Assembly: GCF_024753285.1 (NCBI RefSeq)
Contig: NZ_JANUGW010000009.1
Coordinates: forward strand, 124,001 to 188,000
Source of the DNA: Massilia pinisoli
GTDB taxonomy: Bacteria > Pseudomonadota > Gammaproteobacteria > Burkholderiales > Burkholderiaceae_D
DNA: 64,000 nucleotides
Direction of reading: 5' to 3'
The notes below the pieces were generated by a model that ran no database searches, was not told where the DNA came from, and was given only the letters and a program-made list of their open reading frames with translations. Every line of letters begins with the position of its first letter. Position 1 is the stretch's first letter. The translations under genes and the position numbers were made by a program. Positions 26,161 through 34,432 of the stretch are shown one piece after another.

Positions 26161-26241
26161 ATGTTCTCCTCCCTGCCTCTGTCGACTTCCCTATCGCTTG
26201 CCGGCGCGCTAACGCTGGCAGCCCTGCTACTACGCGCGTAA
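26161..26241 (+). CDS. leuA leader peptide 1 (Leu-rich)
   Basis: A 26-codon ORF starting right after GGAGAA. Nine of 26 residues are Leu, including Leu-Leu-Leu at 22-24; four of the nine codons are CTA, a codon little used in the surrounding genes. This is the classic design of a leucine attenuation leader: ribosome stalling at Leu codons when charged tRNA-Leu is scarce. It lies 260 bp upstream of leuA on the same strand. TTGACA at 26125-26130 with TAGAGT 18 bp later could be its promoter, which would start the mRNA at or near the ATG; otherwise the promoter lies further up. Confidence 0.75.
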   Translation: MFSSLPLSTSLSLAGALTLAALLLRA

Positions 26242-26300
26242 ATCGCCGCTGTCCCGCCCGGCCCATCCGCCGGATTCGTAGCCCAAGGAAAGTTGTACCG

Positions 26301-26420
26301 ATGTTAGTGACCACCTCATCCACGCTGTCTGTCTTTTTCGCCGGAGCCTTCCTGCCGTCTGCCGGCGCACGTGTGGTATTTCGCTCGCTGCTAATCCTAC
26401 CGATCGGTTGCCGGGCCTAG
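26301..26420 (+). CDS. Possible leuA leader peptide 2 (Val/Leu/Ile-rich end)
   Basis: A 39-codon ORF with GGAAAG 8 nt upstream of the ATG. The C-terminal part reads RVVFRSLLILPIG, a dense cluster of Val, Leu and Ile codons including two rare CTA. It resembles ilv-type leaders and lies between leader 1 and leuA. A second control point responding to all branched-chain amino acids is possible. I did not find a clear hairpin with a T tract after either ORF, so the mechanism (Rho-dependent, or translational) is open. Confidence 0.5.
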   Translation: MLVTTSSTLSVFFAGAFLPSAGARVVFRSLLILPIGCRA

Positions 26421-26501
26421 CGTCCCGTGGCCCGTCCGGCAGCCTTCGCCACAACGATCGAAAGACACCTTCACCGCATTCAGAAATCAGGAGCCACCGC
26501 C

Positions 26502-28190
26502 ATGTTGACCAATCCCGCCGCCAAATACCGTTCCTTCCCCGCCGTCCCATTGGCTGACCGCCAGTGGCCGAACCGCATCATCGACAAGCCGCCCGTGTGG
26601 ATGAGCACGGACCTGCGCGACGGCAACCAGGCACTGATCGAGCCGATGAGCCCGGAAAAGAAACTGCGTTTCTTCGAAAAGCTCGTGCAGATCGGCGTGA
26701 AGGAAATCGAGGTGGGCTTCCCGTCCGCGTCGCAGACGGACTTCGACTTCGTGCGCATGCTGGTCGAGGAAAAGCGCATCCCGGACGACGTCACCATCAT
26801 CGTCCTGACGCAGGCGCGCGATGAACTGATCCGCCGCACCGTCGAGTCGTGCGTGGGCGCCAAGCAAGCCATCGTCCACGTGTACAACTCCGTGGCGCCC
26901 GTGTTCCGCCGCGTCGTGTTCGGCATGAACCAGGACGAGATCGTGCAGATCGCCGTCAACGGCACGAAGCTGATCAAGGAATTGGTCGCACAGCACCCGG
27001 ACACCAAATGGGGCTTCGAGTATTCGCCGGAATCGTTCTCGACGACGGAGCTGGATTTCGCCAAGCGCATCGTCGACGCCGTCGTCGACGTGTGGCAGCC
27101 GACCCCGGACAACAAGGCGATCATCAACCTGCCGTCGACGGTGGAAGCGGCGACGCCGAACGTGTATGCCGACCAGATCGAGTGGATGTGCCGCAACCTG
27201 AAGAACCGCGAGAACCTCGTGATCAGCGTGCACCCGCACAATGACCGCGGCACGGCCGTCGCCGCCGCCGAACTGGCCGTCATGGCCGGTGCCGACCGCG
27301 TCGAAGGCTGCCTGTTCGGCAACGGCGAGCGCACGGGCAACGTCGACCTCGTCACGTTGGCATTGAACCTCTACACGCAGGGCGTGCACCCAGGCCTGGA
27401 CTTCTCGGACATCGACAGCGTCCGCCAGCTGGTCGAGGAATGCAACCAGATCCCCGTGCACCCGCGCCACCCGTACGTCGGCGACCTCGTGTTCACGGCG
27501 TTCTCCGGCTCGCACCAGGACGCGATCAAGAAGGGCTTCGCGAAGCAGCAGGCCGACGCCATCTGGGAAGTGCCCTATTTGCCGATCGACCCGGCCGACC
27601 TGGGCCGCAGCTACGATGCCGTGATCCGCGTGAACAGCCAGTCCGGCAAGGGCGGCATGGCCTACCTGCTCGAGCAGGAATACGGCCTCGAATTGCCGCG
27701 CCGCCTGCAGATCGAATTCTCGCGCGTCGTGCAGAAGCACACGGACGCCACGGGCCGCGAAGTGGTGGCGAGCGACATCCACGCCCTGTTCTCGAGCGAG
27801 TACTTCGAGCAGGAGAATGCCGCGTACCGCTACGTGTCGCACCGCCTCGTCGAGAACAGCGAGGGCGAGGAGCGCGTGCAGATCGACACGACCGTGCAGC
27901 ACAACCGCGTGACGGAAGCGCGCCACGGCACGGGTAACGGCCCGATCGACGCGTTCGTCAACGCGCTCGGCCTGGACATCCGCCTGATGGACTACCACGA
28001 GCACTCGATCGGCTCGGGTGCCGATGCGCGCGCCGCCTGCTACGTCGAGCTGCGCCTCGCGAACGGCCCCACGTTGTTCGGCGCCGCGATCGACAGCAAT
28101 ATCGTGACGGCGTCGTTCAAGGCCGTGCTGTCGGCGGTGAACCGCCAGCTGGCGCTCTCCGCGGAACAGGCGCCGCAGCGCGCGGCCTGA
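26502..28190 (+). CDS. leuA: 2-isopropylmalate synthase (long-form LeuA)
   Basis: 562 residues from the ATG at 26502, with AGGAG 9 nt upstream. The N-terminal pyruvate-carboxyltransferase-like barrel carries the substrate/metal motif [15 protein letters not shown], then [27 protein letters not shown] ([19 protein letters not shown]) and [16 protein letters not shown] with metal-binding His residues, and [11 protein letters not shown]. The C-terminal regulatory domain (about 430-562) is where leucine binds for feedback inhibition. It condenses acetyl-CoA with 2-oxoisovalerate, the first committed step of leucine synthesis. No other leu genes follow. Expression is probably set by the upstream leader ORFs. 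Confidence 0.96.
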   Translation: MLTNPAAKYRSFPAVPLADRQWPNRIIDKPPVWMSTDLRDGNQALIEPMSPEKKLRFFEKLVQIGVKEIEVGFPSASQTDFDFVRMLVEEKRIPDDVTIIVLTQARDELIRRTVESCVGAKQAIVHVYNSVAPVFRRVVFGMNQDEIVQIAVNGTKLIKELVAQHPDTKWGFEYSPESFSTTELDFAKRIVDAVVDVWQPTPDNKAIINLPSTVEAATPNVYADQIEWMCRNLKNRENLVISVHPHNDRGTAVAAAELAVMAGADRVEGCLFGNGERTGNVDLVTLALNLYTQGVHPGLDFSDIDSVRQLVEECNQIPVHPRHPYVGDLVFTAFSGSHQDAIKKGFAKQQADAIWEVPYLPIDPADLGRSYDAVIRVNSQSGKGGMAYLLEQEYGLELPRRLQIEFSRVVQKHTDATGREVVASDIHALFSSEYFEQENAAYRYVSHRLVENSEGEERVQIDTTVQHNRVTEARHGTGNGPIDAFVNALGLDIRLMDYHEHSIGSGADARAACYVELRLANGPTLFGAAIDSNIVTASFKAVLSAVNRQLALSAEQAPQRAA

Positions 28191-28209
28191 ACCCTGACGG
28201 GTTACGTGC

Positions 28210-28248
28210 GTTGAACGCGTGGACAGCTCGGCTGTCCACGCGTTCAAC
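28210..28248. terminator. Long perfect hairpin between convergent leuA and yihY
   Basis: An 18-bp perfect stem (GTTGAACGCGTGGACAGC and its complement) around a TCG loop, 20 nt after the leuA stop and 18 nt from the yihY-like stop. There is no T tract on either side, so it may act as a bidirectional barrier or 3'-end stabiliser rather than a classic intrinsic terminator. Confidence 0.6.
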
Positions 28249-28266
28249 CAGCACCGGAATGACCTC

Positions 28267-29196
28267 TCAGGGCGCCGTGCGCATCGGCTTCGGCGGCGTA
28301 GCGTGTCCGCTCTGCCCGACGCGCTCGTATTCCGCGATCACCTGCGCGCCGAACAGCAGCAGGCTTGCCGCGATCTCGAGGCTGAACATGACGACGATCG
28401 CCGTGCTCATCGAGCCGTACACGACGTTCACTTTCGACAACGTGGTGAAGTACCACACGAGCACGTGCCGCGCGATTTCCCACAGCAGTGCCCCCGTCAC
28501 GCCGCCGACGAGCGCATGCGACACCGACAGCCGCCCCACCGGCATCACGAGGTAGATCGACGTCAGCACGAGGATCTCGCCCGCGAGTCCCAGCAGGTAC
28601 AGCAGCACGCCCGACACGCCGTGCAGCGACCACGTGTGACCAAACAACTCCACGCTCTCCGAACCGATCACCTGCAACGTGCCGGCGACGAGCGTCACGA
28701 TCATGACGCCGAAGCCTAAAGCGAGGATGTAGCAGTACGGGAGCACGGCCGACACGAGGAAGTGGCGGCGGCGCACGGCGACGCGGTGCACGAAGATCAC
28801 GCTCATCGCGTTTTCCAGCACGGTGAACGCGAGCGAACTGAAAAACAGCATCGTGAAGCCGAGCACCCACGTGATCAGGTCGCGGGTCTCGAGGAAGTGC
28901 GCGACCTCCTCCACCATCGGGCCGGACTGGCCCGGCACGATCAGTTCCAGGTAGCGGCGCAGGGTGAGCAGCAGGTTCAACTCGTCGATGAAGTGCGACA
29001 GCACGACGACGACGAGCATCAGGAACGGCACGATCGACAACAGCGCGTAATAGGCGACGGCGCCCGCCAGCAGCAGGCCCTGGTTCGCGCGGAATGCGCG
29101 CACGCACTGCAGGACGAAGTCGAGCGGATGGGCGAATATCCACGCGTTGGCGCGCCGGTTCAGCACGCGCAGGCGCAGGCCGTGGGCCCGCTTCAT
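28267..29196 (-). CDS. YihY/BrkB family inner-membrane protein
   Basis: 309 residues with about six hydrophobic segments (LLLAGAVAYYALLSIVPFLM, LITWVLGFTMLFFSSLAFTV, YCYILALGFGVMIVTLVAG, GVLLYLLGLAGEILVLTSIY, VSHALVGGVTGALLWEIARH, MSTAIVVMFSLEIAASLLLF). The AYYALLSIVPFLML segment is the family hallmark. Function is unsettled; the old link to ribonuclease BN was a misassignment. Its ATG overlaps the egtB stop in ATGA, so it is translated from the egtDB transcript. A role in exporting or handling ergothioneine is only a guess from position. Confidence 0.9.
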   Translation of the reverse strand: MKRAHGLRLRVLNRRANAWIFAHPLDFVLQCVRAFRANQGLLLAGAVAYYALLSIVPFLMLVVVVLSHFIDELNLLLTLRRYLELIVPGQSGPMVEEVAHFLETRDLITWVLGFTMLFFSSLAFTVLENAMSVIFVHRVAVRRRHFLVSAVLPYCYILALGFGVMIVTLVAGTLQVIGSESVELFGHTWSLHGVSGVLLYLLGLAGEILVLTSIYLVMPVGRLSVSHALVGGVTGALLWEIARHVLVWYFTTLSKVNVVYGSMSTAIVVMFSLEIAASLLLFGAQVIAEYERVGQSGHATPPKPMRTAP

Positions 29197-30416
29197 CGCG
29201 CCAGCCTGATGCCGGTGAACTGCCAGCGCGCACCGGCCGGGAAGAAGTTGCGGTAGCTGGCCCGCGCGTGGCCGTGCGGCGTGGCGCACGACGAGCCGCG
29301 CAGCACGTACTGGTTCACCATGAACTTGCCGTTGTATTCGCCGATTGCGCCGGCGGCCGGCACGAAGCCGGGATAAGGCGCATAGCTGCTGGCCGTCCAC
29401 TGCCAGCATTCGCCGAACATCTGCGCGAGGCCCGTGCTGCCCGCCGCGCGCGGATGCAGGTCGCCGCACGTGAGGGCCGCGTCGCGCGCGGCGAATTCCC
29501 ATTCGAATTCCGTCGGCAGGCGCGCGCCGCGCCAGCGCGCGTACGCGTCGGCCTCGTACAACGACACGTGCGTGACGGGCCGCGCGAGGTCCAGCGCCTG
29601 CAGGCCGTGCAACGTGAATTCGCGCAGGCGGTCGCCGTCGCGCACCCAGTACAGCGGTTCGGCCAGCGTGCCGTTCGCGACGAGATCCCAGCCGTCCGAC
29701 AGCCACAGCGCCGGATCGCGGTAGCCGCCCGCCTCCACGAACTCCAGGTACTCGCCGTTCGTCACGAGGCGCGACGCCAGCGCGAACGGCGCCAGGTACT
29801 GCCGGTGGCGCGGGCTTTCGTTGTCGAAGGCGAAGCCGTCGCCCCCATGGCCGATCTCGGCGAGGCCGCCGTCGAAGGCGATCCAGGTCAGCGGTTCGAC
29901 GGGGCCGGATGCCGGCAGCGGTGAATCGACGTACGCGGGATACATCGGATTGCGCGACAACAGGTGCTTGACGTCCGTGAGGATCAGTTCCTGGTGCTGC
30001 TGTTCATGCTGCAGGCCCAGCTCCACGAGCGCCGCAAGCTCCGCGTCGTCCGGCGCGGACGCCATCAGGCGCAGCAGGCGTGCGTCGACGTCCGCGCGGT
30101 AGGCATGCACGGCGGCCAGCGACGGCCGCGTCAACAGGCCGCGCTGCGCGCGCGGGTGCTTCGCGCCCACGCCGTTGTAGTACGAGTTGAACAGCACGCG
30201 GAACGCGGGATCGTGCGGCTGGAAGCCGGGTTCGCGCGGTTCCAGGATAAAGGTCTCGAAGAACCACGTCGTATGCGCCAGGTGCCATTTGACTGGGCTC
30301 GCGTCCGGCATCGACTGGGCACAACAGTCCTCGACGCCGAGCGGTTCGGCGAGGTGCAGCGAGCGCTCGCGCACGTGCTCGAACGCGGTCGACAGGCGGT
30401 GTTCGGAAGCTCCCAT
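29193..30416 (-). CDS. egtB: Ergothioneine biosynthesis sulfoxide synthase EgtB
   Basis: 407 residues. The N-terminal DinB-like domain has KWHLAHTTWFFETF with the first iron His and LQHEQQHQELILTDVKH with the HX3HXE pair. The C-terminal FGE-sulfatase-like domain has YARWRGARLPTEFEWEFAAR, MFGECWQWTASSYAPYPGF and VLRGSSCATPHGHARASYRN. EgtB joins hercynine to a thiol (gamma-glutamylcysteine or cysteine) with O2, giving a sulfoxide on the way to ergothioneine. No egtA, egtC or egtE gene is adjacent; many bacteria carry only egtBD together. It lies 9 nt after egtD and overlaps yihY. Confidence 0.92.
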   Translation of the reverse strand: MGASEHRLSTAFEHVRERSLHLAEPLGVEDCCAQSMPDASPVKWHLAHTTWFFETFILEPREPGFQPHDPAFRVLFNSYYNGVGAKHPRAQRGLLTRPSLAAVHAYRADVDARLLRLMASAPDDAELAALVELGLQHEQQHQELILTDVKHLLSRNPMYPAYVDSPLPASGPVEPLTWIAFDGGLAEIGHGGDGFAFDNESPRHRQYLAPFALASRLVTNGEYLEFVEAGGYRDPALWLSDGWDLVANGTLAEPLYWVRDGDRLREFTLHGLQALDLARPVTHVSLYEADAYARWRGARLPTEFEWEFAARDAALTCGDLHPRAAGSTGLAQMFGECWQWTASSYAPYPGFVPAAGAIGEYNGKFMVNQYVLRGSSCATPHGHARASYRNFFPAGARWQFTGIRLAR

Positions 30417-30425
30417 CGCCGCTCC

Positions 30426-31391
30426 TCAATGCGACATTGCGCGCGCGTAGACGACGGCGAACCACTGCTTCGGATCGGTCCACACGCGCGTGGCAGCGAA
30501 GCCGGCCTGGCCTAGCAGCTCGACGGCGTCGCTCTGGCGGTATTTGTAGCTGTTCTCCGTGTGGATCCACTCGCCCGCCGCGAACCGGCGGCTGCCGCCG
30601 CGCCACGTCACGTGCTGCACCGTCTGCGCTTCCAGGTGCATCTCGACGCGGCCCTGCGCAGGGTTGTAGAAGCCGCGGTGGCGCCACTGGCGGATGTCGA
30701 AGTCGGCGTCGAGCAGGCGGTTCACGTGGCGCAGCACGTTGAGGTTGAACGCGGCCGTCACGCCCAGCGCGTCGTCGTAGGCGGCGTCCAGCACGGCGTG
30801 GTCCTTCGCGAGGTCGATGCCGATCAGCAGGCCCCCGTCGCGCCCGCATTGTGCATGCACGCGCTGCAGGAAGTCGCGGGCCTCGTCCGGCGTGAAGTTG
30901 CCGATCGACGAGCCGGGGTAGAAGAACAGGCGCCGCTCTTCGCGCACGTTGTCGGGCAGGTCGAGGCGGTTCGAAAAATCCATGCCGAGCGGGCGCATGT
31001 CGATGTGGCGGAAGCGCTGGTGCAGGCGCTCGACGGCGTCGTGCAGGAACTCGGCCGAGATGTCGATGGGGACGTACTGGCGCGGCTGCAGCAGCGGGAA
31101 CAGGCTGGCCGCCTTCGCGCAATTGCCGGCACCGAGGTCGATCAATGTCGCGCCCGTGCCGACCGTCTGCGCGATCTCGACGCCGTGCAGGTCGAAGATG
31201 CCCGCTTCCGTCCGCGTGGGATAGTACTCGGGCAATTCGCAGATGGCCTCGAACAGCTTCGAGCCGAGCGGGTCGTACAGGAACTTGGGCGAGATCCAGG
31301 GCTGGCGGGCCGACAGGCTCGCGGCCAGCTCGGCGGGGACGTGCAATCCATCGTGTACTGCGGGCACTGCGGGCGACGTGGCGTTCAGCAT
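30426..31391 (-). CDS. egtD: L-histidine N-alpha-methyltransferase EgtD
   Basis: 321 residues, the normal family length. Motifs: LYDPLGSKLFEAICELPEYY and PTRTEAGIF at the N-terminus, LIDLGAGNCAKA as the SAM-binding loop, YVPIDISAEFL, LFFYPGSSIGNFTPDEARDF, GLLIGIDLAKD, AFNLNVLRHVNRLL, HTENSYKY near the end for substrate binding. It trimethylates histidine to hercynine using three SAM. Hercynine feeds EgtB for ergothioneine and SenA for selenoneine, so this gene probably serves both pathways in the window. A 16-bp palindrome lies 13 bp upstream of its start. Confidence 0.95.
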   Translation of the reverse strand: MLNATSPAVPAVHDGLHVPAELAASLSARQPWISPKFLYDPLGSKLFEAICELPEYYPTRTEAGIFDLHGVEIAQTVGTGATLIDLGAGNCAKAASLFPLLQPRQYVPIDISAEFLHDAVERLHQRFRHIDMRPLGMDFSNRLDLPDNVREERRLFFYPGSSIGNFTPDEARDFLQRVHAQCGRDGGLLIGIDLAKDHAVLDAAYDDALGVTAAFNLNVLRHVNRLLDADFDIRQWRHRGFYNPAQGRVEMHLEAQTVQHVTWRGGSRRFAAGEWIHTENSYKYRQSDAVELLGQAGFAATRVWTDPKQWFAVVYARAMSH

Positions 31392-31404
31392 CGGGTGTCC
31401 TCGG

Positions 31405-31420
31405 TGGTGCGGCCGCACCA
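31405..31420. promoter_or_regulatory. Palindrome upstream of egtD, candidate operator
   Basis: TGGTGCGGCCGCACCA is a perfect 16-bp palindrome ending 13 bp before the egtD ATG (minus strand). Its position overlaps where a ribosome or promoter-proximal regulator would bind. It could also be chance in GC-rich DNA. Confidence 0.4.
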
Positions 31421-31538
31421 TGCGGCCGGCTGCAATGTTGCCGTTCCGGCCATGATACGCGATTCCGCGATTCCGCACGCGTAGACCGGCGAGCCGTGCC
31501 CGCATGCTAGAGTAGTGGTTTTGGCAACCCGGCAATCC

Positions 31539-32180
<642 letters not shown>

Positions 32181-32404
32181 CGCAAGTTCCTGGCAGAAAG
32201 ACGGACGTTATAGCGTTTTAGTCATGAACAGTGCGTCGGATTTGTCAAGTCCGTAGTAGCATTCCAACAAACCCACCAGGCATAAGCCAGCGATAAAGAA
32301 TGCGGTCGGGCTGGATACCGTTCGGGCGCACGACGCGCCGGACGGACCGGCAACTCTCCAAAACAGTCGATCAGTCTTGAATGTCCATCCCCCAGGAGGA
32401 GTTC

Positions 32405-32713
32405 ATGAGCGTACGGCAGAAAAAACAGGAGTTGCTCGAGGCGATGCAGCGCGCCCGGGCCATGGAGCCGTCGAGTTTTGTTCCGAACAAATTGCTCGAC
32501 ACATTGATCCAACGAATGCAGCTGAAGAACGATGCGGAACTATGCCGCGTCCTGGAGGTACAGCCGCCCATCATCAGCAAGATCCGGCACCGCAAGCTGA
32601 ACGTCGGCGCCACGATCCTGCTGCGGATGCACGAAAAGTCGAACATCCCGATCCGCGAGCTGAAGGAATTGACGGCCGAGGCGCGCACGGAGACGCCGCC
32701 GACCCATCACTGA
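32405..32713 (+). CDS. Small XRE-like helix-turn-helix protein
   Basis: 102 residues from the ATG at 32405, preceded by AGGAGG. The central part reads like a Cro/C1-type HTH: LLDTLIQRMQLKNDAELCRV, EVQPPIISKIRHRKLNVGAT, followed by a helical end (LLRMHEKSNIPIRELKELT). It is probably DNA-binding. It stands alone between the ABC gene and a convergent histone-like gene. Target genes are unknown. Confidence 0.75.
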   Translation: MSVRQKKQELLEAMQRARAMEPSSFVPNKLLDTLIQRMQLKNDAELCRVLEVQPPIISKIRHRKLNVGATILLRMHEKSNIPIRELKELTAEARTETPPTHH

Positions 32714-32752
32714 GCGCGCGGCCGTGCGGACACGAGGGCCGGGGCCGCGGCG

Positions 32753-33229
32753 TCACTCGCCCGGCGGGCGGCCCGTCTTGAGCTGCGGGAGGCTCGCGAG
32801 CACGGCGCGCAGGTCGCCCACGTCGAGCCGGCCCAGCAGGGCCACGCCGACGCGCAGCAGCTCGCTCTTCTTGACTTCGAAGCCCGCCTTCAGGCAGGCC
32901 TGCTTCACGGTGGCGAGCACCGCGTACTCCTGCTCCGGCATCGTGAAGCTGTCGCGCACGAGACGCGGGCGTGCGGGCGCGGGCGCGGTTACCTGCGCGG
33001 GCGCCGCCTTCACGCGTGTGGTCTTCACGGGCGCCGCGACGGCGCGGGCCGCCTTCCGGGCCACTTTCACTGCCGTTGCCGCCGTCGCCGGGCCGGCCGG
33101 CTTCGCGCTCTTCTTCGCAGCCGGGGACTTCGCAGCAGGCGCCTTCGCCTTCGCCGACGACGCCTTCGCGGACGACGCCTTCTTCACCACCAGTTTTGCG
33201 GCCACCTTGGCCGCCGTCGTCCTCGCCAT
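32753..33229 (-). CDS. Lys/Ala/Pro-rich histone H1-like protein with folded C-terminus
   Basis: 158 residues from the ATG at 33229, with AGGAGG just upstream. Residues ~1-90 are a disordered basic tail of Ala, Lys and Pro with repeats such as KASSAKASSAKAKAPAAKSP, like bacterial H1-type nucleoid proteins. The last ~65 residues look folded (VRDSFTMPEQEYAVLATVKQ, FEVKKSELLRVGVALLGRLD, LRAVLASLPQLKTGRPPG). A nucleoid-associated role is inferred from composition. It is adjacent to, but may be separate from, the HD-GYP operon upstream. Confidence 0.72.
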   Translation of the reverse strand: MARTTAAKVAAKLVVKKASSAKASSAKAKAPAAKSPAAKKSAKPAGPATAATAVKVARKAARAVAAPVKTTRVKAAPAQVTAPAPARPRLVRDSFTMPEQEYAVLATVKQACLKAGFEVKKSELLRVGVALLGRLDVGDLRAVLASLPQLKTGRPPGE

Positions 33230-33301
33230 CGGAACCTCCTTCTTCAAACAAGCCAAACAATATATATCATTTGACCGGCCCGCGGAAGGGCGCGGCGCGC
33301 A

Positions 33302-34432
33302 TCAGGCACCCGCGTCGCGGAATTCTCCGGCGATCCCGGCGAACTGGTCCTCGATCTCGAAGAACGCGTCGAGCACGTCCGGATCGAAATGGGTGCCGCG
33401 ACCCTTGCGCATCACGTCCAGCGCCTGGCGGTGCGTGAACGCGGGCTTGTAGACTCGGCGCGAGATCAGCGCGTCGTACACGTCGGCCACGGCCATCAGC
33501 CGCGCCGACAGCGGGATCTGCTCGCCGGCCAGGTGGTCGGGATAGCCGGAGCCGTCCCATTTTTCCTGGTGCGAGTGGGCGATCTCGCGCGCGAACATCA
33601 GAAAGCCGTTGGTGCCGCCGATGTGCTTTTCGACGAGCATGATGGTGTCGCGCCCGTACACGGCATGGAGCTTCATCACCTCGAATTCCTCGCGGTCGAG
33701 CTGGCCCTGCTTCAGGAGGATGCGCTCGGGGATCCCCACCTTGCCGATGTCGTGCAGCGGCGCCGAGCGGTACAGCAGGTCGATGTTGGCGTCCGTGAGC
33801 TCCGCCGCGAACCGCGGATGGCCGCGCAGGTGCTGCGCGAGCGCCCGCACGTAGCGCTGCGTGCGCCGCAAATGGCCGTCCCCAGCCTGCGCGCCCGTGC
33901 TGTCGCGCGTCTCCGCGAGCGACGCCATCGCCAGGATGATCGCCTCCTGCATCAGCGCCAGCTGCGCCGTGCGGTCCTGCACGAGCTTTTCCAGGTTCTC
34001 GTTGTGCGCCTGCAGCTGGCGGCGCGCGTCGAGCAAGGTCAGTTGCGTGGCCACGCGCGCGAACAGGATCGCGGGGCTGACGGGCTTCGTGATGTAGTCG
34101 ACGGCGCCCAGCGCCAAGCCCAGCGCCTCGTCCTCGGCCTGGTTCTTCGCCGTCAGGAAGATCACGGGCATCCCGGCCGTCGCGGGATTCGCCTTCAGCC
34201 GGCGGCACGTCTCGTAGCCGTCCAGGCCCGGCATCATGACGTCCAGCAGGATCAGGTCGAGCCCAGGCGTCGCCTGCGCGATCTGCAGCGCCAGCGTGCC
34301 GTTGGTCGCGACCTTCGTGTTGTACTTGTCCTTCAGGAGGCGCGACAGCAGCATGATGTTGTCGGGCGTGTCGTCCACGATCAGGATGGTCGGCCTGGCG
34401 GCAGAGGAATCGGTGGTGATGGCGGTGTTCAT
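33302..34432 (-). CDS. Response regulator with HD-GYP c-di-GMP phosphodiesterase domain
   Basis: 376 residues. The receiver domain (~15-130) has the phosphoacceptor Asp64 in [13 protein letters not shown] and the Lys in [10 protein letters not shown]. The HD-GYP domain has [18 protein letters not shown] and [20 protein letters not shown], so metal ligands and the GYP motif are intact. It resembles RpfG-type regulators that hydrolyse c-di-GMP. Its start overlaps the histidine kinase stop by ATGA, so the kinase is the likely partner. This links the upstream periplasmic binding protein to c-di-GMP turnover. Confidence 0.93.
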   Translation of the reverse strand: MNTAITTDSSAARPTILIVDDTPDNIMLLSRLLKDKYNTKVATNGTLALQIAQATPGLDLILLDVMMPGLDGYETCRRLKANPATAGMPVIFLTAKNQAEDEALGLALGAVDYITKPVSPAILFARVATQLTLLDARRQLQAHNENLEKLVQDRTAQLALMQEAIILAMASLAETRDSTGAQAGDGHLRRTQRYVRALAQHLRGHPRFAAELTDANIDLLYRSAPLHDIGKVGIPERILLKQGQLDREEFEVMKLHAVYGRDTIMLVEKHIGGTNGFLMFAREIAHSHQEKWDGSGYPDHLAGEQIPLSARLMAVADVYDALISRRVYKPAFTHRQALDVMRKGRGTHFDPDVLDAFFEIEDQFAGIAGEFRDAGA

